Under the pieces are notes generated by a model. It was given only the letters and a program-made list of their open reading frames with translations. It did not search any database and was not told where the DNA came from. The translations under genes and the position numbers were made by a program. A DNA stretch of 8,591 nt from contig NVTC01000010.1 of assembly GCA_002732905.1 (NCBI GenBank), positions 39,308 to 47,898 on the forward strand, written 5' to 3'. The DNA comes from Robiginitomaculum sp. (lineage in GTDB: Bacteria > Pseudomonadota > Alphaproteobacteria > Caulobacterales > Maricaulaceae). This document shows, in pieces, positions 1 through 6,429 of the stretch. Position 1 is the first letter of the stretch. Each line of letters starts with the position of its first letter.

Positions 1-690
1 TACGGTTCTTACGGTATCACTATTCCGGCCGGATTTCGCACCAATTTATTGTCACTCATCGACAGAGGCTTCGTTTATGCCATTGCTCATGTTCGCGGCA
101 GTAAGGCCAAGGGCTATGACTGGTACACCAAAGGAAAACTGGCCACCAAACAAGCCACATTCGACGATTTCGTTGATGTAGGGCGCGGGCTTGCGGACGG
201 GAACTACACAAGCGAGGGCCACATCATTGCCCACGGCGGCTCGGCGGGCGGACTACTTGTCGGCGCAGCTCTCAACCAAGCACCCGAATTGTTTGGCGCT
301 ATAATTGCTGCCGTACCGTTTGTAGATGTACTCAACACAATGAGCGACAAGAGCCTACCTCTAACCCCGCCTGAATGGCCGGAATGGGGCAACCCACTGG
401 TCGACAAAGACGCCTACGACAGCATTGCCAGCTATTGTCCTTACACCAATACTAAAGACGCCAACTATCCGCCTATCCTAATAACGGCAGGCTTGACCGA
501 CCCGCGCGTGACATATTGGGAGCCGGCAAAATGGACGGCCAAACTACGTGACCACCAAAAAGGTACCGCACCCATCATGCTAAAAACCAACATGGACGCT
601 GGCCACCAAGGCGAGCCCGGGCGCTATGACAGCTTGAAAGAAACCGCTTTTGAATACGCATTTGCGGTGAAAATAGCGGAAGACTTTTGA
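1..690 (+). CDS. ptrB: Oligopeptidase B-like S9 serine peptidase, 3' part
   Basis: This is the C-terminal part of a prolyl-oligopeptidase-family (S9A) peptidase. The frame is open from base 1, so the 5' end lies outside the window, and 229 residues are visible. They correspond to the alpha/beta-hydrolase catalytic domain. The first residues read YGSYG, which in the family precede the nucleophile by about 80 residues. The nucleophile motif GGSAGG has its Ser at 241-243. The acid is the Asp of LTDPRV at 499-501 and the His of AGHQGEPGR is at 604-606, so the triad is complete. The stretch LPLTPPEWPEWGNP is typical of oligopeptidase B, which cleaves short peptides after Lys/Arg, rather than of prolyl endopeptidase. 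The beta-propeller domain that limits substrate size would lie upstream. The TTG at 49 is an internal codon, not a start. The gene converges on the hydrolase gene to its right. Family assignment is firm; the substrate preference is inferred. Confidence 0.93.
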   Translation, partial: YGSYGITIPAGFRTNLLSLIDRGFVYAIAHVRGSKAKGYDWYTKGKLATKQATFDDFVDVGRGLADGNYTSEGHIIAHGGSAGGLLVGAALNQAPELFGAIIAAVPFVDVLNTMSDKSLPLTPPEWPEWGNPLVDKDAYDSIASYCPYTNTKDANYPPILITAGLTDPRVTYWEPAKWTAKLRDHQKGTAPIMLKTNMDAGHQGEPGRYDSLKETAFEYAFAVKIAEDF

Positions 691-712
691 TTGAGCACTA
701 TTTTTACTCTCC

Positions 713-738
713 TCCTACCGGTAATTCCTACCGGCAAT
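713..738. repeat. 13-bp tandem duplication with stem-loop potential in convergent spacer
   Basis: Two adjacent 13-base units, TCCTACCGGTAAT and TCCTACCGGCAAT, match at 12 of 13 positions. Within them CCGGTA (718-723) and TACCGG (729-734) form a perfect 6-bp inverted repeat with a 5-nt loop. The element lies between the convergent ptrB-like and hydrolase genes, where a shared terminator could be expected. However, no proper U-tract follows on either strand, so a terminator role is only possible. If the hydrolase frameshift is corrected, that gene's stop codon (728-730) falls inside the second unit. Confidence 0.45.
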
Positions 739-802
739 TTCCACCTAACCATTTTACAACGTCACTGGTTAGCGCCAGCCTAGTCCACGAATAGGCATGA
801 TC
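728..802 (-). other. Out-of-frame C-terminal segment of the hydrolase, with catalytic His
   Basis: Read in the frame shifted relative to the 769-2058 gene, this stretch encodes 24 residues beginning DHAYSWTRLALTSDVV and ending at a TAG (728-730). A D-H-x-(F/Y)-S segment followed by R-x-(A/E)-L-T and a C-terminal hydrophobic helix is what alpha/beta hydrolases of this type carry around the catalytic His. Joining it to ...KIFEG needs one extra base at or next to the GGG run (802-804). The result would be about 443 residues with His near position 421. This looks like a real C-terminus displaced by a 1-bp deletion or a sequencing error. Confidence 0.8.
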
Positions 803-2058
803 CCTTCAAATATTTTGTGGGTCAGGTTTACGTCTGGCTGCGCTTCAAATGCACCCACCAAAGCTTTGTGGTATATACTGGGCGGCAACACGGTATCGCC
901 TTTGGCCGCGCTTAGGTAGACATTGCGGCCAGCAAATTTATCCGCCTGCTTTGCGACTGCAAATACCTCTGCATTATCTTCTATTTCCGCGAGCAGCCGT
1001 TTACCGCTTGTCCCTTTAAGAGGGCCGCTTCCTAACAAATGTTCGCCGTCTACATAAGCAGAGAAACCAGCGCGGGCTTGCGCGGCCGCGTCGCCCGCAA
1101 ACATACCACTGCGAATGCCGTAATCTGCTGGCGATAGTCCAGCCACACAACCAACATGTTCGTCCTGTGCCCCAGCCGCCAAAGCTGCAAATCCGCCCAT
1201 TGAATGCCCAATAAATGTTATGTGTTCAGGGTCTATACGGTACTGAGCAACACTGTCCGCGCTGCGCACAAACGCACTGGCGGCACGTGCATCTTCGACC
1301 ACATGGGTCATGGAGAAATCACCTTCACTGCCCCATGCACCTCTATAGTGAAAAAATAACACATTAAACCCTGCACGACGAATGGCCTGCGCAAGATCGA
1401 GGTTTTTCTCGTATCCTGGAAAGCCGTGCAACATGATAACGGTCGGATGCGGTCCCGCCCCATTTGCCAGATAAAAATGCCCATTTAGCGCACTACCGTG
1501 GCTAGCAAAATCAAGTTCAACTGCCCTTGGCGGATACTCTGCATCAATGGAAACCGGGTCCGTTGTAACGGGGTCTGTGCTGTCGTCCGAAGATGTATGG
1601 TCGGAAATAATGACCCATTCACCGTCCCTCTTATTGAGTAAAAGTGTAAACAGCCCGCCCGGTTTATCGTGTGCACGGGTCAGCTCCCACCGGCCGAAAA
1701 CTTGCGCAAAATCAGGTGACAAAACTTTGACTTCCAGATTTTGAAAAGCCAGCGTGCCCATAGTTGCTTTATCGGGATAGCGGGTTTTATATCCGTCCAA
1801 AGTCGCTTGCCAACCCCTATTTATTTTCCCGCCCGAAGCAAAACGGAGCTCTTCGGTGGCCAAATAATAAGACATAAATCCGTCAATATCGCCTGCGTTC
1901 CAAGCCGTATCTTGCGTATGTAGCATCTGAATAATATCGGTTTTTATTGCGGCTTCATTGAAATCTTTTTGCCCCGTACATCCCGCTAAAGCCCCCGCTA
2001 AAACCCCCGCAAAAGCCAAAGCCCCTATGGCCAGCGTAGTCCCTATGATTTTTCGCAT
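769..2058 (-). CDS. Lipoprotein: NTF2/SnoaL-like domain fused to alpha/beta hydrolase (3' frameshift)
   Basis: The 429-residue product starts with a hydrophobic signal peptide ending in a lipobox, LAGC, with the lipidated Cys at residue 27, so it is probably an envelope lipoprotein. Residues about 35-155 resemble the DUF4440/SnoaL (NTF2-like) fold, with AWNAGDIDGFMSYY and LRFASGGKINRGW. A Thr/Asp/Pro-rich linker (about 156-176, with TDPV twice) leads to an alpha/beta hydrolase domain. That domain has the oxyanion motif HGFPG (211-215), nucleophile motif GHSMGG (Ser286) and an acid in KGDTVLPP (Asp388). The expected catalytic His is missing from this frame: after FEG (417-419) the protein ends in an unrelated tail, IMPIRGLGWR. 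The His segment lies in the next frame (728-802). The start is supported by a strong GAGGGG Shine-Dalgarno. The gene follows tpiA by 16 nt and is probably cotranscribed. The substrate is unknown; esterase or peptidase-like activity is only a family inference. Confidence 0.85.
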   Translation of the reverse strand: MRKIIGTTLAIGALAFAGVLAGALAGCTGQKDFNEAAIKTDIIQMLHTQDTAWNAGDIDGFMSYYLATEELRFASGGKINRGWQATLDGYKTRYPDKATMGTLAFQNLEVKVLSPDFAQVFGRWELTRAHDKPGGLFTLLLNKRDGEWVIISDHTSSDDSTDPVTTDPVSIDAEYPPRAVELDFASHGSALNGHFYLANGAGPHPTVIMLHGFPGYEKNLDLAQAIRRAGFNVLFFHYRGAWGSEGDFSMTHVVEDARAASAFVRSADSVAQYRIDPEHITFIGHSMGGFAALAAGAQDEHVGCVAGLSPADYGIRSGMFAGDAAAQARAGFSAYVDGEHLLGSGPLKGTSGKRLLAEIEDNAEVFAVAKQADKFAGRNVYLSAAKGDTVLPPSIYHKALVGAFEAQPDVNLTHKIFEGIMPIRGLGWR

Positions 2059-2060
2059 AA

Positions 2061-2067
2061 TCCCCTC
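2061..2067 (-). promoter_or_regulatory. Shine-Dalgarno site of the lipoprotein hydrolase
   Basis: On the minus strand AGAGGGGA lies just upstream of the ATG at 2058, with the GAGG core five bases from the start codon. It sits in the 16-nt gap after the tpiA stop. It fixes the hydrolase start and supports translation from a tpiA-hydrolase transcript. Confidence 0.7.
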
Positions 2068-2074
2068 TTATAAT

Positions 2075-2818
2075 TTAAACCAATGCTGCAATTGCAGCCA
2101 AGCTTTTCATGTCTAGTCCCGCACCGCCGATGAGCGCGCCTGCTACATCTTTCAGCGCCAGAATTTCTTTGGCATTTTCTGGTTTGACAGATCCGCCGTA
2201 CAATATCTGGATTTTATCGGCAACTTTCGCACCAAAGCGTGTGGTGAGGCAGCCGCGTATATGGTCATGAATAGTGGCTATGTCTTCTATGGTCGGGGTC
2301 AAGCCTGTGCCGATAGCCCAAACGGGTTCATAGGCAATGACCAAGTTACGACCGTCCGCGTCTGCAGGAATTGACCCGGCCAACTGACTGCCGACAACTT
2401 CTTCAGCATGTCCGGCTTCGCGCTCAGTACGGCTTTCGCCGACACAGACAATTGGCTTTAGTCCGGCTTTTTGCACCGCACTGGTTTTGGTCGCTACCCA
2501 GCTATCCGTATCGCCGAAACTAGCCCGACGTTCCGAATGGCCAAGAATAACATATGTCGCACCGGTTTCTGCTACCATGGCGGCGCTCAACTCCCCAGTA
2601 TAAGTGCCTGTAGCCTGATCATGACAATTTTGCGCACCTACGGAAATATCCAACCCTTCACTCGCACGGGCCATAGCTTCCAGCATATGGGCGGGCGGGC
2701 ACAACAATATGCTGATATTCTTACTTTTGGCCGGAAACAACGCCCGAAATTCAGCCGATTTTTGCACCCAGGACAAATTTCCATGCATTTTCCAGTTGGC
2801 TGCTATCAAAGTCTTCAT
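2075..2818 (-). CDS. tpiA: Triosephosphate isomerase
   Basis: This cytosolic glycolytic enzyme interconverts dihydroxyacetone phosphate and glyceraldehyde 3-phosphate. The 247-residue product has the usual length of about 250 and all family signatures: NWKMHG with catalytic Lys10, the electrophilic His94 in ILGHSERR, the catalytic base Glu164 in AYEPVWAIGTG followed by the flexible loop 6, and the phosphate-binding YGGSV (207-211) and GGAGLD (231-236). The ATG at 2818 (MKTLIAANWKM) is chosen because it gives the family's standard N-terminus. An in-frame ATG at 2830 would add only MGNN and cannot be excluded, as neither has a strong Shine-Dalgarno. The reading frame stays open much further upstream, into sequence antisense to the ppiD-like gene, but that extension is not part of the protein. 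The gene is divergent from the ppiD-trp unit. Confidence 0.97.
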   Translation of the reverse strand: MKTLIAANWKMHGNLSWVQKSAEFRALFPAKSKNISILLCPPAHMLEAMARASEGLDISVGAQNCHDQATGTYTGELSAAMVAETGATYVILGHSERRASFGDTDSWVATKTSAVQKAGLKPIVCVGESRTEREAGHAEEVVGSQLAGSIPADADGRNLVIAYEPVWAIGTGLTPTIEDIATIHDHIRGCLTTRFGAKVADKIQILYGGSVKPENAKEILALKDVAGALIGGAGLDMKSLAAIAALV

Positions 2819-2830
2819 ATTGTTACCCAT

Positions 2831-2947
2831 ATCTACTTTTTTTTCAGACGATAGAGTGTTTAAGAGTTTACGCCTACCCCCTATATAGGTATTGCTATGC
2901 TCATGTCGTTTGGCGCTCAATAAGAAAAGTATTATTAAAGGTAAATT
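2831..2947. promoter_or_regulatory. Divergent intergenic promoter region, tpiA / ppiD-trp
   Basis: This AT-rich spacer separates the divergent tpiA and ppiD-like genes and should hold promoters for both. On the plus strand TTTAAG (2859-2864) and TATATA (2882-2887) are spaced by 17 bp, a weak sigma70-like pair. On the minus strand TTGAGC (2920-2915) has a poor -10 match, TAGCAA (2897-2892), at 17 bp. The plus-strand -10 candidate lies in a 10-bp palindrome, CCTATATAGG (2880-2889), which could also be an operator. The Shine-Dalgarno for the ppiD-like gene is AAAGG (2937-2941), six bases before its ATG. The region's role is likely; the exact promoter boxes are guesses. Confidence 0.45.
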
Positions 2948-4900
2948 ATGTCGCAGTCTATTTTTGGATCTTTCAAAAAAGTTTTTGTTGGGTTTTTCTT
3001 TGCACTCCTTGTGGGCATGCTGCTTATTGGCTTGTCCATGTTTGGTGTGACCGATGCCTTTACGTCCAAATCCAAAGATGCCGCCGCTACGGTGGGTGAA
3101 GAAAAAGTTTCCTTGCGCGAGTTTGATAGTTTTTTCCAACGCCAGCTTAGCGAAATCAACAAAGGGGCTCCAGAACGCCTCACAACCAAACAAGCTTATC
3201 AACGCGGGTTGCACAGCCAAGTCCTCAACACCTTGATAACTGAAAAATTGATACAGATTGACGCACAAGATCTCGGGGTTGCTGTCAATACACGCGACGC
3301 CATTGAATTGATGGAAAACCTGGAAGTCTTTAACAATGAAATTACCGGCAAATTAGACCAAAATAAAATACTGGAAGTTTTGTCCCGTATTGACCGCAAT
3401 AAGTCTGCAAAAGAATTAGAGGCAGATGTCCACAACCAAATTCGCCGCGACCAGACTTTGGAGAGTCTAAAAGCCGGTCTGGTTGTCCCGAATTTATTCG
3501 CCGACCAACAATATAAATTCATGACAGAGCAACGCACAACCAAAATATTACGCTTGAGCCGGGATGCTATCACTGCACCCGCCGACCCGAGCGACGAAGA
3601 ATTACAAGCCTTTATCAAAGACAGCCCCTCAGGATATATAGCACCAGAGTACCGCCGTTTTACTTTGCTGCGTATGGAGTTGGAAAACGTATTGCCAGAC
3701 ATTGAGGTGAGCGAAGAAGAAATTAAAAAACAATTTGAATACAAAATTAAAGCCGGACAATTGGGCACACCTGAAACCCGTTCCTACCAACAATTGGTCG
3801 CCACCGACAAAACGCAGGCCGATGCAATAACAGCGGCAATAAACGGAGGTAAAAGCATAGATGCGGCCATAGCTGAATTTTCTTTAGAAGTGCCTCTTGT
3901 CTATGACAATGCCCTGCCCGGCGCCAGTAGTGATCCGACAGCAGGTGAAGCTGCATTTGAAATGGAACCTGGCACAAACGATATAACTGCCCAGACGGTT
4001 GCCAGTAGCTTTGGTAGCTGGTTCAGCGTGGTTCTGACTGGTATCACCCCAAAAACCATTCCCGATATGGAAGCTGAGCGGGCAAATTTAATCGACGAGC
4101 TTCAAACCAACAAAGCCAAGCAGGTTCTTTACGATGCCTCTACAACCATCCAAGACGGCATATCCGAGGATAGTTTGACCTTGGAAGAAGCGGGCTTGGT
4201 AAGCGGTATTTCTGTGGCTAGCTACGATTTTATCTCGCGGCTCGGCAAAACCGAAAATGGTCAAAAACTAGAAGGTTTATCCTTTGCACTCGGCACGGCT
4301 ACTGATGATTTGTTGTTGAAAGAAATCTTCATAGCCGACCTCGGATTTGACGGCGATGTGTTTGAAACAACTGCGGGCGGCATTGCTGCTATCCGTGTTG
4401 ACCAAATCAAAGAAAGCGCGCCGCGCCCTTTCGCCGATGTTCGCGAACAAGCCCTAGCCGCATGGCATCTTAAAAAATCTGACGAAGCTTTAGCCATTTT
4501 GTCTAATGACTTGGTAAGCAGAGCCTCCGCAGGGGAAAGCCTTGAAGATTTGGCCAAAGAAACTGGAGATGGTGCTGAGGTAATTGAAACACAAATGATA
4601 CGCGCATCGCGTACACCGGGTCTTGGCAATCAGGTGATTGTCCGACTATTTGAGGCACGCATAGGCCAGACTGTACGCGGTGTGGCCGCCAATGGCCTTG
4701 ACCGGGTTATTGGACAGGTCGTAACGATTACACCCAACGCCGACCCTATCATAGGTGCCATCACAGATACCTTGAGCGAACAGGCAAAACAGGCGATCAA
4801 TGCAGATATCCAACAAGCCTATCATGCGGCGATTTTGGCAGAAAATCCGGCACAAACTTTGATCGCCAACATCGAGAGAAGCCTCGGTGTTGATCAATAA
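2948..4900 (+). CDS. ppiD: PpiD-like membrane-anchored periplasmic foldase (SurA-N/parvulin-like)
   Basis: The 650-residue protein has a short basic N-terminus and one transmembrane segment (about 12-33), which would leave the rest in the periplasm. This is the architecture of PpiD, an inner-membrane chaperone for newly exported proteins. Residues about 45-200 form a helical SurA-N-like chaperone region, with VGEEKVSLREFDSFFQRQ and LITEKLIQIDAQDLGV. Residues about 250-370 occupy the place of the parvulin domain, but the usual (R/A)xxHIL signature is replaced by TRSYQQLV. PPIase activity is therefore doubtful, as is also reported for E. coli PpiD. Residues about 375-640 form a second long helical and C-terminal region. 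The ATG follows an AAAGG Shine-Dalgarno. The stop is 6 nt before the trpE start, so the two genes are probably cotranscribed. Family is well supported; enzymatic activity is not. Confidence 0.87.
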   Translation: MSQSIFGSFKKVFVGFFFALLVGMLLIGLSMFGVTDAFTSKSKDAAATVGEEKVSLREFDSFFQRQLSEINKGAPERLTTKQAYQRGLHSQVLNTLITEKLIQIDAQDLGVAVNTRDAIELMENLEVFNNEITGKLDQNKILEVLSRIDRNKSAKELEADVHNQIRRDQTLESLKAGLVVPNLFADQQYKFMTEQRTTKILRLSRDAITAPADPSDEELQAFIKDSPSGYIAPEYRRFTLLRMELENVLPDIEVSEEEIKKQFEYKIKAGQLGTPETRSYQQLVATDKTQADAITAAINGGKSIDAAIAEFSLEVPLVYDNALPGASSDPTAGEAAFEMEPGTNDITAQTVASSFGSWFSVVLTGITPKTIPDMEAERANLIDELQTNKAKQVLYDASTTIQDGISEDSLTLEEAGLVSGISVASYDFISRLGKTENGQKLEGLSFALGTATDDLLLKEIFIADLGFDGDVFETTAGGIAAIRVDQIKESAPRPFADVREQALAAWHLKKSDEALAILSNDLVSRASAGESLEDLAKETGDGAEVIETQMIRASRTPGLGNQVIVRLFEARIGQTVRGVAANGLDRVIGQVVTITPNADPIIGAITDTLSEQAKQAINADIQQAYHAAILAENPAQTLIANIERSLGVDQ

Positions 4901-4906
4901 ACATGA

Positions 4907-6409
4907 GTGTGCGCCGTGAACCCTGAACTAAACCCTTGTTTTGACGGCTTTGTGGCAACCTACAAAAAAGGCCAACCGCAAATCGTCTGGATGCGTCTGA
5001 TCAATGATCTCGACACACCAGTTTCAGCATTCTTGAAACTAGCAACAGATAAGCCGTACGCCTTCTTATTCGAATCCGTTCAAGGCGGCGAACAAAGGGG
5101 CCGCTATTCCGTACTCGGTTATGCACCAGATCTAATTTGGCGGGTGCGCGGGGATGATTGCGAGATGTCCATTGACGGCGGCGCATTTAAAACCCTGAGC
5201 GACAAACCTATAGACAGTTTGCGGCAAATTCAGGCAAGCACCAAAGTTGATATTCCGGACGAACTCCCCCCTATGGCAGCAGGCATATTCGGCTATTTGG
5301 GATATGATATGATCCGTCAGGTCGAACACCTACCGAGCGATAATCCAGACCCGATCAACACGCCTGATGCGATCATGACCCGCCCAACTATCATTGCGAT
5401 TTTCGACCAAATTGCCCAGGAAGTGATATTGACCACAACTATGCGGCCAAGCGCAAAACTATCTGCAAAAGATGCGTACACAGTTGCCGAAGAACGGCTC
5501 ATGGAGGCGGCCAACGCACTGGAGAGCGGCACATTACCGCTGCGCCATCAACACGTCACACGCGACGTTCACGCGCCTACGGGCGGTAATGCACAAGCGG
5601 ATTTTGCCAAAAAAGTAAAAGCGGCTCAAGATTATATCAAAGCTGGGGATATTTTTCAGGTCGTATTAGGACAGCGCTTCGAAGCCCCTCTACCAGAGCC
5701 GCCATTTGCGCTCTACCGTGCACTGCGCCGCCTCAATCCGTCGCCGTTTTTGTATTATCTAAACTTTGACGACCATGCGGTTGTTGGCTCCAGCCCTGAA
5801 ATTTTGGTACGGCTTAGAGACGAAACTGTCACTATCCGCCCCATAGCTGGCACTAGACCGCGCGGGAAAACACCTGCTGAAGACAAAGCGCTGGAACTGG
5901 ATTTATTGGCCGACGAAAAAGAAATGGCAGAGCATTTGATGTTGCTCGATTTAGGACGCAACGATATGGGCCGTGTTGCCAAACCCGGTACGATTAAAGT
6001 TACGGAGCGCTCTATTGTCGAGCGTTATTCCCACGTCATGCACATTGTCTCCAATGTTGAAGGCCAAGTTAGGGATGGTCTGGATGCAATCGATTGCTTA
6101 TTTGCAGGCTTCCCGGCAGGCACGGTCAGCGGCGCGCCTAAAGTCCGTGCCATGGAAATTATCGACGAATTAGAAGACGAGAAACGCGGTATTTATGCCG
6201 GTGCTGTTGGCTATATTTCTGCGAGCGGTGATATGGATACGGCCATTGCCCTGCGTACTGCCGTGGTTAAAGACGGGGTGATGCATGTACGCGCAGGGGC
6301 AGGTATTGTTCTAGACAGCGATCCTAAATCCGAATTTGAAGAATGCCGCAACAAAGCCATGGCATTGTTTTCGGCGGCTGAACACGCGCCATATTTTAAC
6401 AGGAACTAG
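4907..6409 (+). CDS. trpE: Anthranilate synthase component I
   Basis: TrpE converts chorismate to anthranilate, using ammonia supplied by TrpG, in the first committed step of tryptophan synthesis. The product has about 500 residues, the normal length. The N-terminal feedback site is recognisable as LFES (54-57, normally LLES) followed by RGRYS, so tryptophan inhibition is likely retained. The C-terminal chorismate-binding domain shows IAGTRPRGKT, DLGRNDMGRV, FPAGTVSGAPKVRAMEII and RAGAGIVLDSDPKSEFEE, which include the Mg- and chorismate-binding residues. The start is uncertain. GTG at 4907 and GTG at 4916 are both in frame with no strong Shine-Dalgarno, while the first in-frame ATG (4991) would remove the conserved FDGF...GQPQIVW region. 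An out-of-frame ATG lies at 4903. No tryptophan-codon leader or attenuator precedes it, so control may come from the promoter upstream of ppiD and from enzyme feedback. Confidence 0.96.
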   Translation: MCAVNPELNPCFDGFVATYKKGQPQIVWMRLINDLDTPVSAFLKLATDKPYAFLFESVQGGEQRGRYSVLGYAPDLIWRVRGDDCEMSIDGGAFKTLSDKPIDSLRQIQASTKVDIPDELPPMAAGIFGYLGYDMIRQVEHLPSDNPDPINTPDAIMTRPTIIAIFDQIAQEVILTTTMRPSAKLSAKDAYTVAEERLMEAANALESGTLPLRHQHVTRDVHAPTGGNAQADFAKKVKAAQDYIKAGDIFQVVLGQRFEAPLPEPPFALYRALRRLNPSPFLYYLNFDDHAVVGSSPEILVRLRDETVTIRPIAGTRPRGKTPAEDKALELDLLADEKEMAEHLMLLDLGRNDMGRVAKPGTIKVTERSIVERYSHVMHIVSNVEGQVRDGLDAIDCLFAGFPAGTVSGAPKVRAMEIIDELEDEKRGIYAGAVGYISASGDMDTAIALRTAVVKDGVMHVRAGAGIVLDSDPKSEFEECRNKAMALFSAAEHAPYFNRN

Positions 6410-6424
6410 AGGCTTTAACAGGAA
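6395..6424 (+). repeat. 11-bp direct repeat across the trpE-trpG junction, containing trpG Shine-Dalgarno
   Basis: TTTAACAGGAA occurs at 6395-6405 and again at 6414-6424, a 19-bp period. The first copy encodes the last residues of TrpE (FNRN). The second lies in the 20-nt gap and supplies the AGGA Shine-Dalgarno of trpG, five bases before its ATG at 6430. It looks like a small duplication that provided or kept the ribosome binding site. Confidence 0.7.
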
Positions 6425-6429
6425 TTGAT

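Noticed and set aside
2471..2854. Plus-strand open frame of 127 codons opposite tpiA
   Set aside because: It is a shadow of a clear tpiA gene, with low-complexity, non-protein-like composition and no ribosome binding site.
2880..2889. CCTATATAGG palindrome as a specific repressor operator
   Set aside because: A 10-bp AT-rich palindrome near a possible -10 box can arise by chance, and I recognise no matching regulator site.
2819..3268. Long N-terminal extension of the tpiA reading frame (up to 397 residues)
   Set aside because: The extension runs antisense through the ppiD-like gene and the intergenic region. The family N-terminus MKTLIAANWKM begins at 2818.
3199..3768. Minus-strand open frame of 189 codons opposite the ppiD-like gene
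   Set aside because: Its Ser/Arg-rich composition is typical of an antisense shadow, and the plus-strand frame is strongly supported.
4901..4926. MSVRREP minigene as a trp leader peptide
   Set aside because: It has no Trp codons and no following attenuator hairpin, and it overlaps the trpE start, so a leader role is not supported.
4991..6409. trpE starting at the ATG at 4991
   Set aside because: This would drop the conserved region FDGFVATYKKGQPQIVW, which matches alphaproteobacterial TrpE N-termini.
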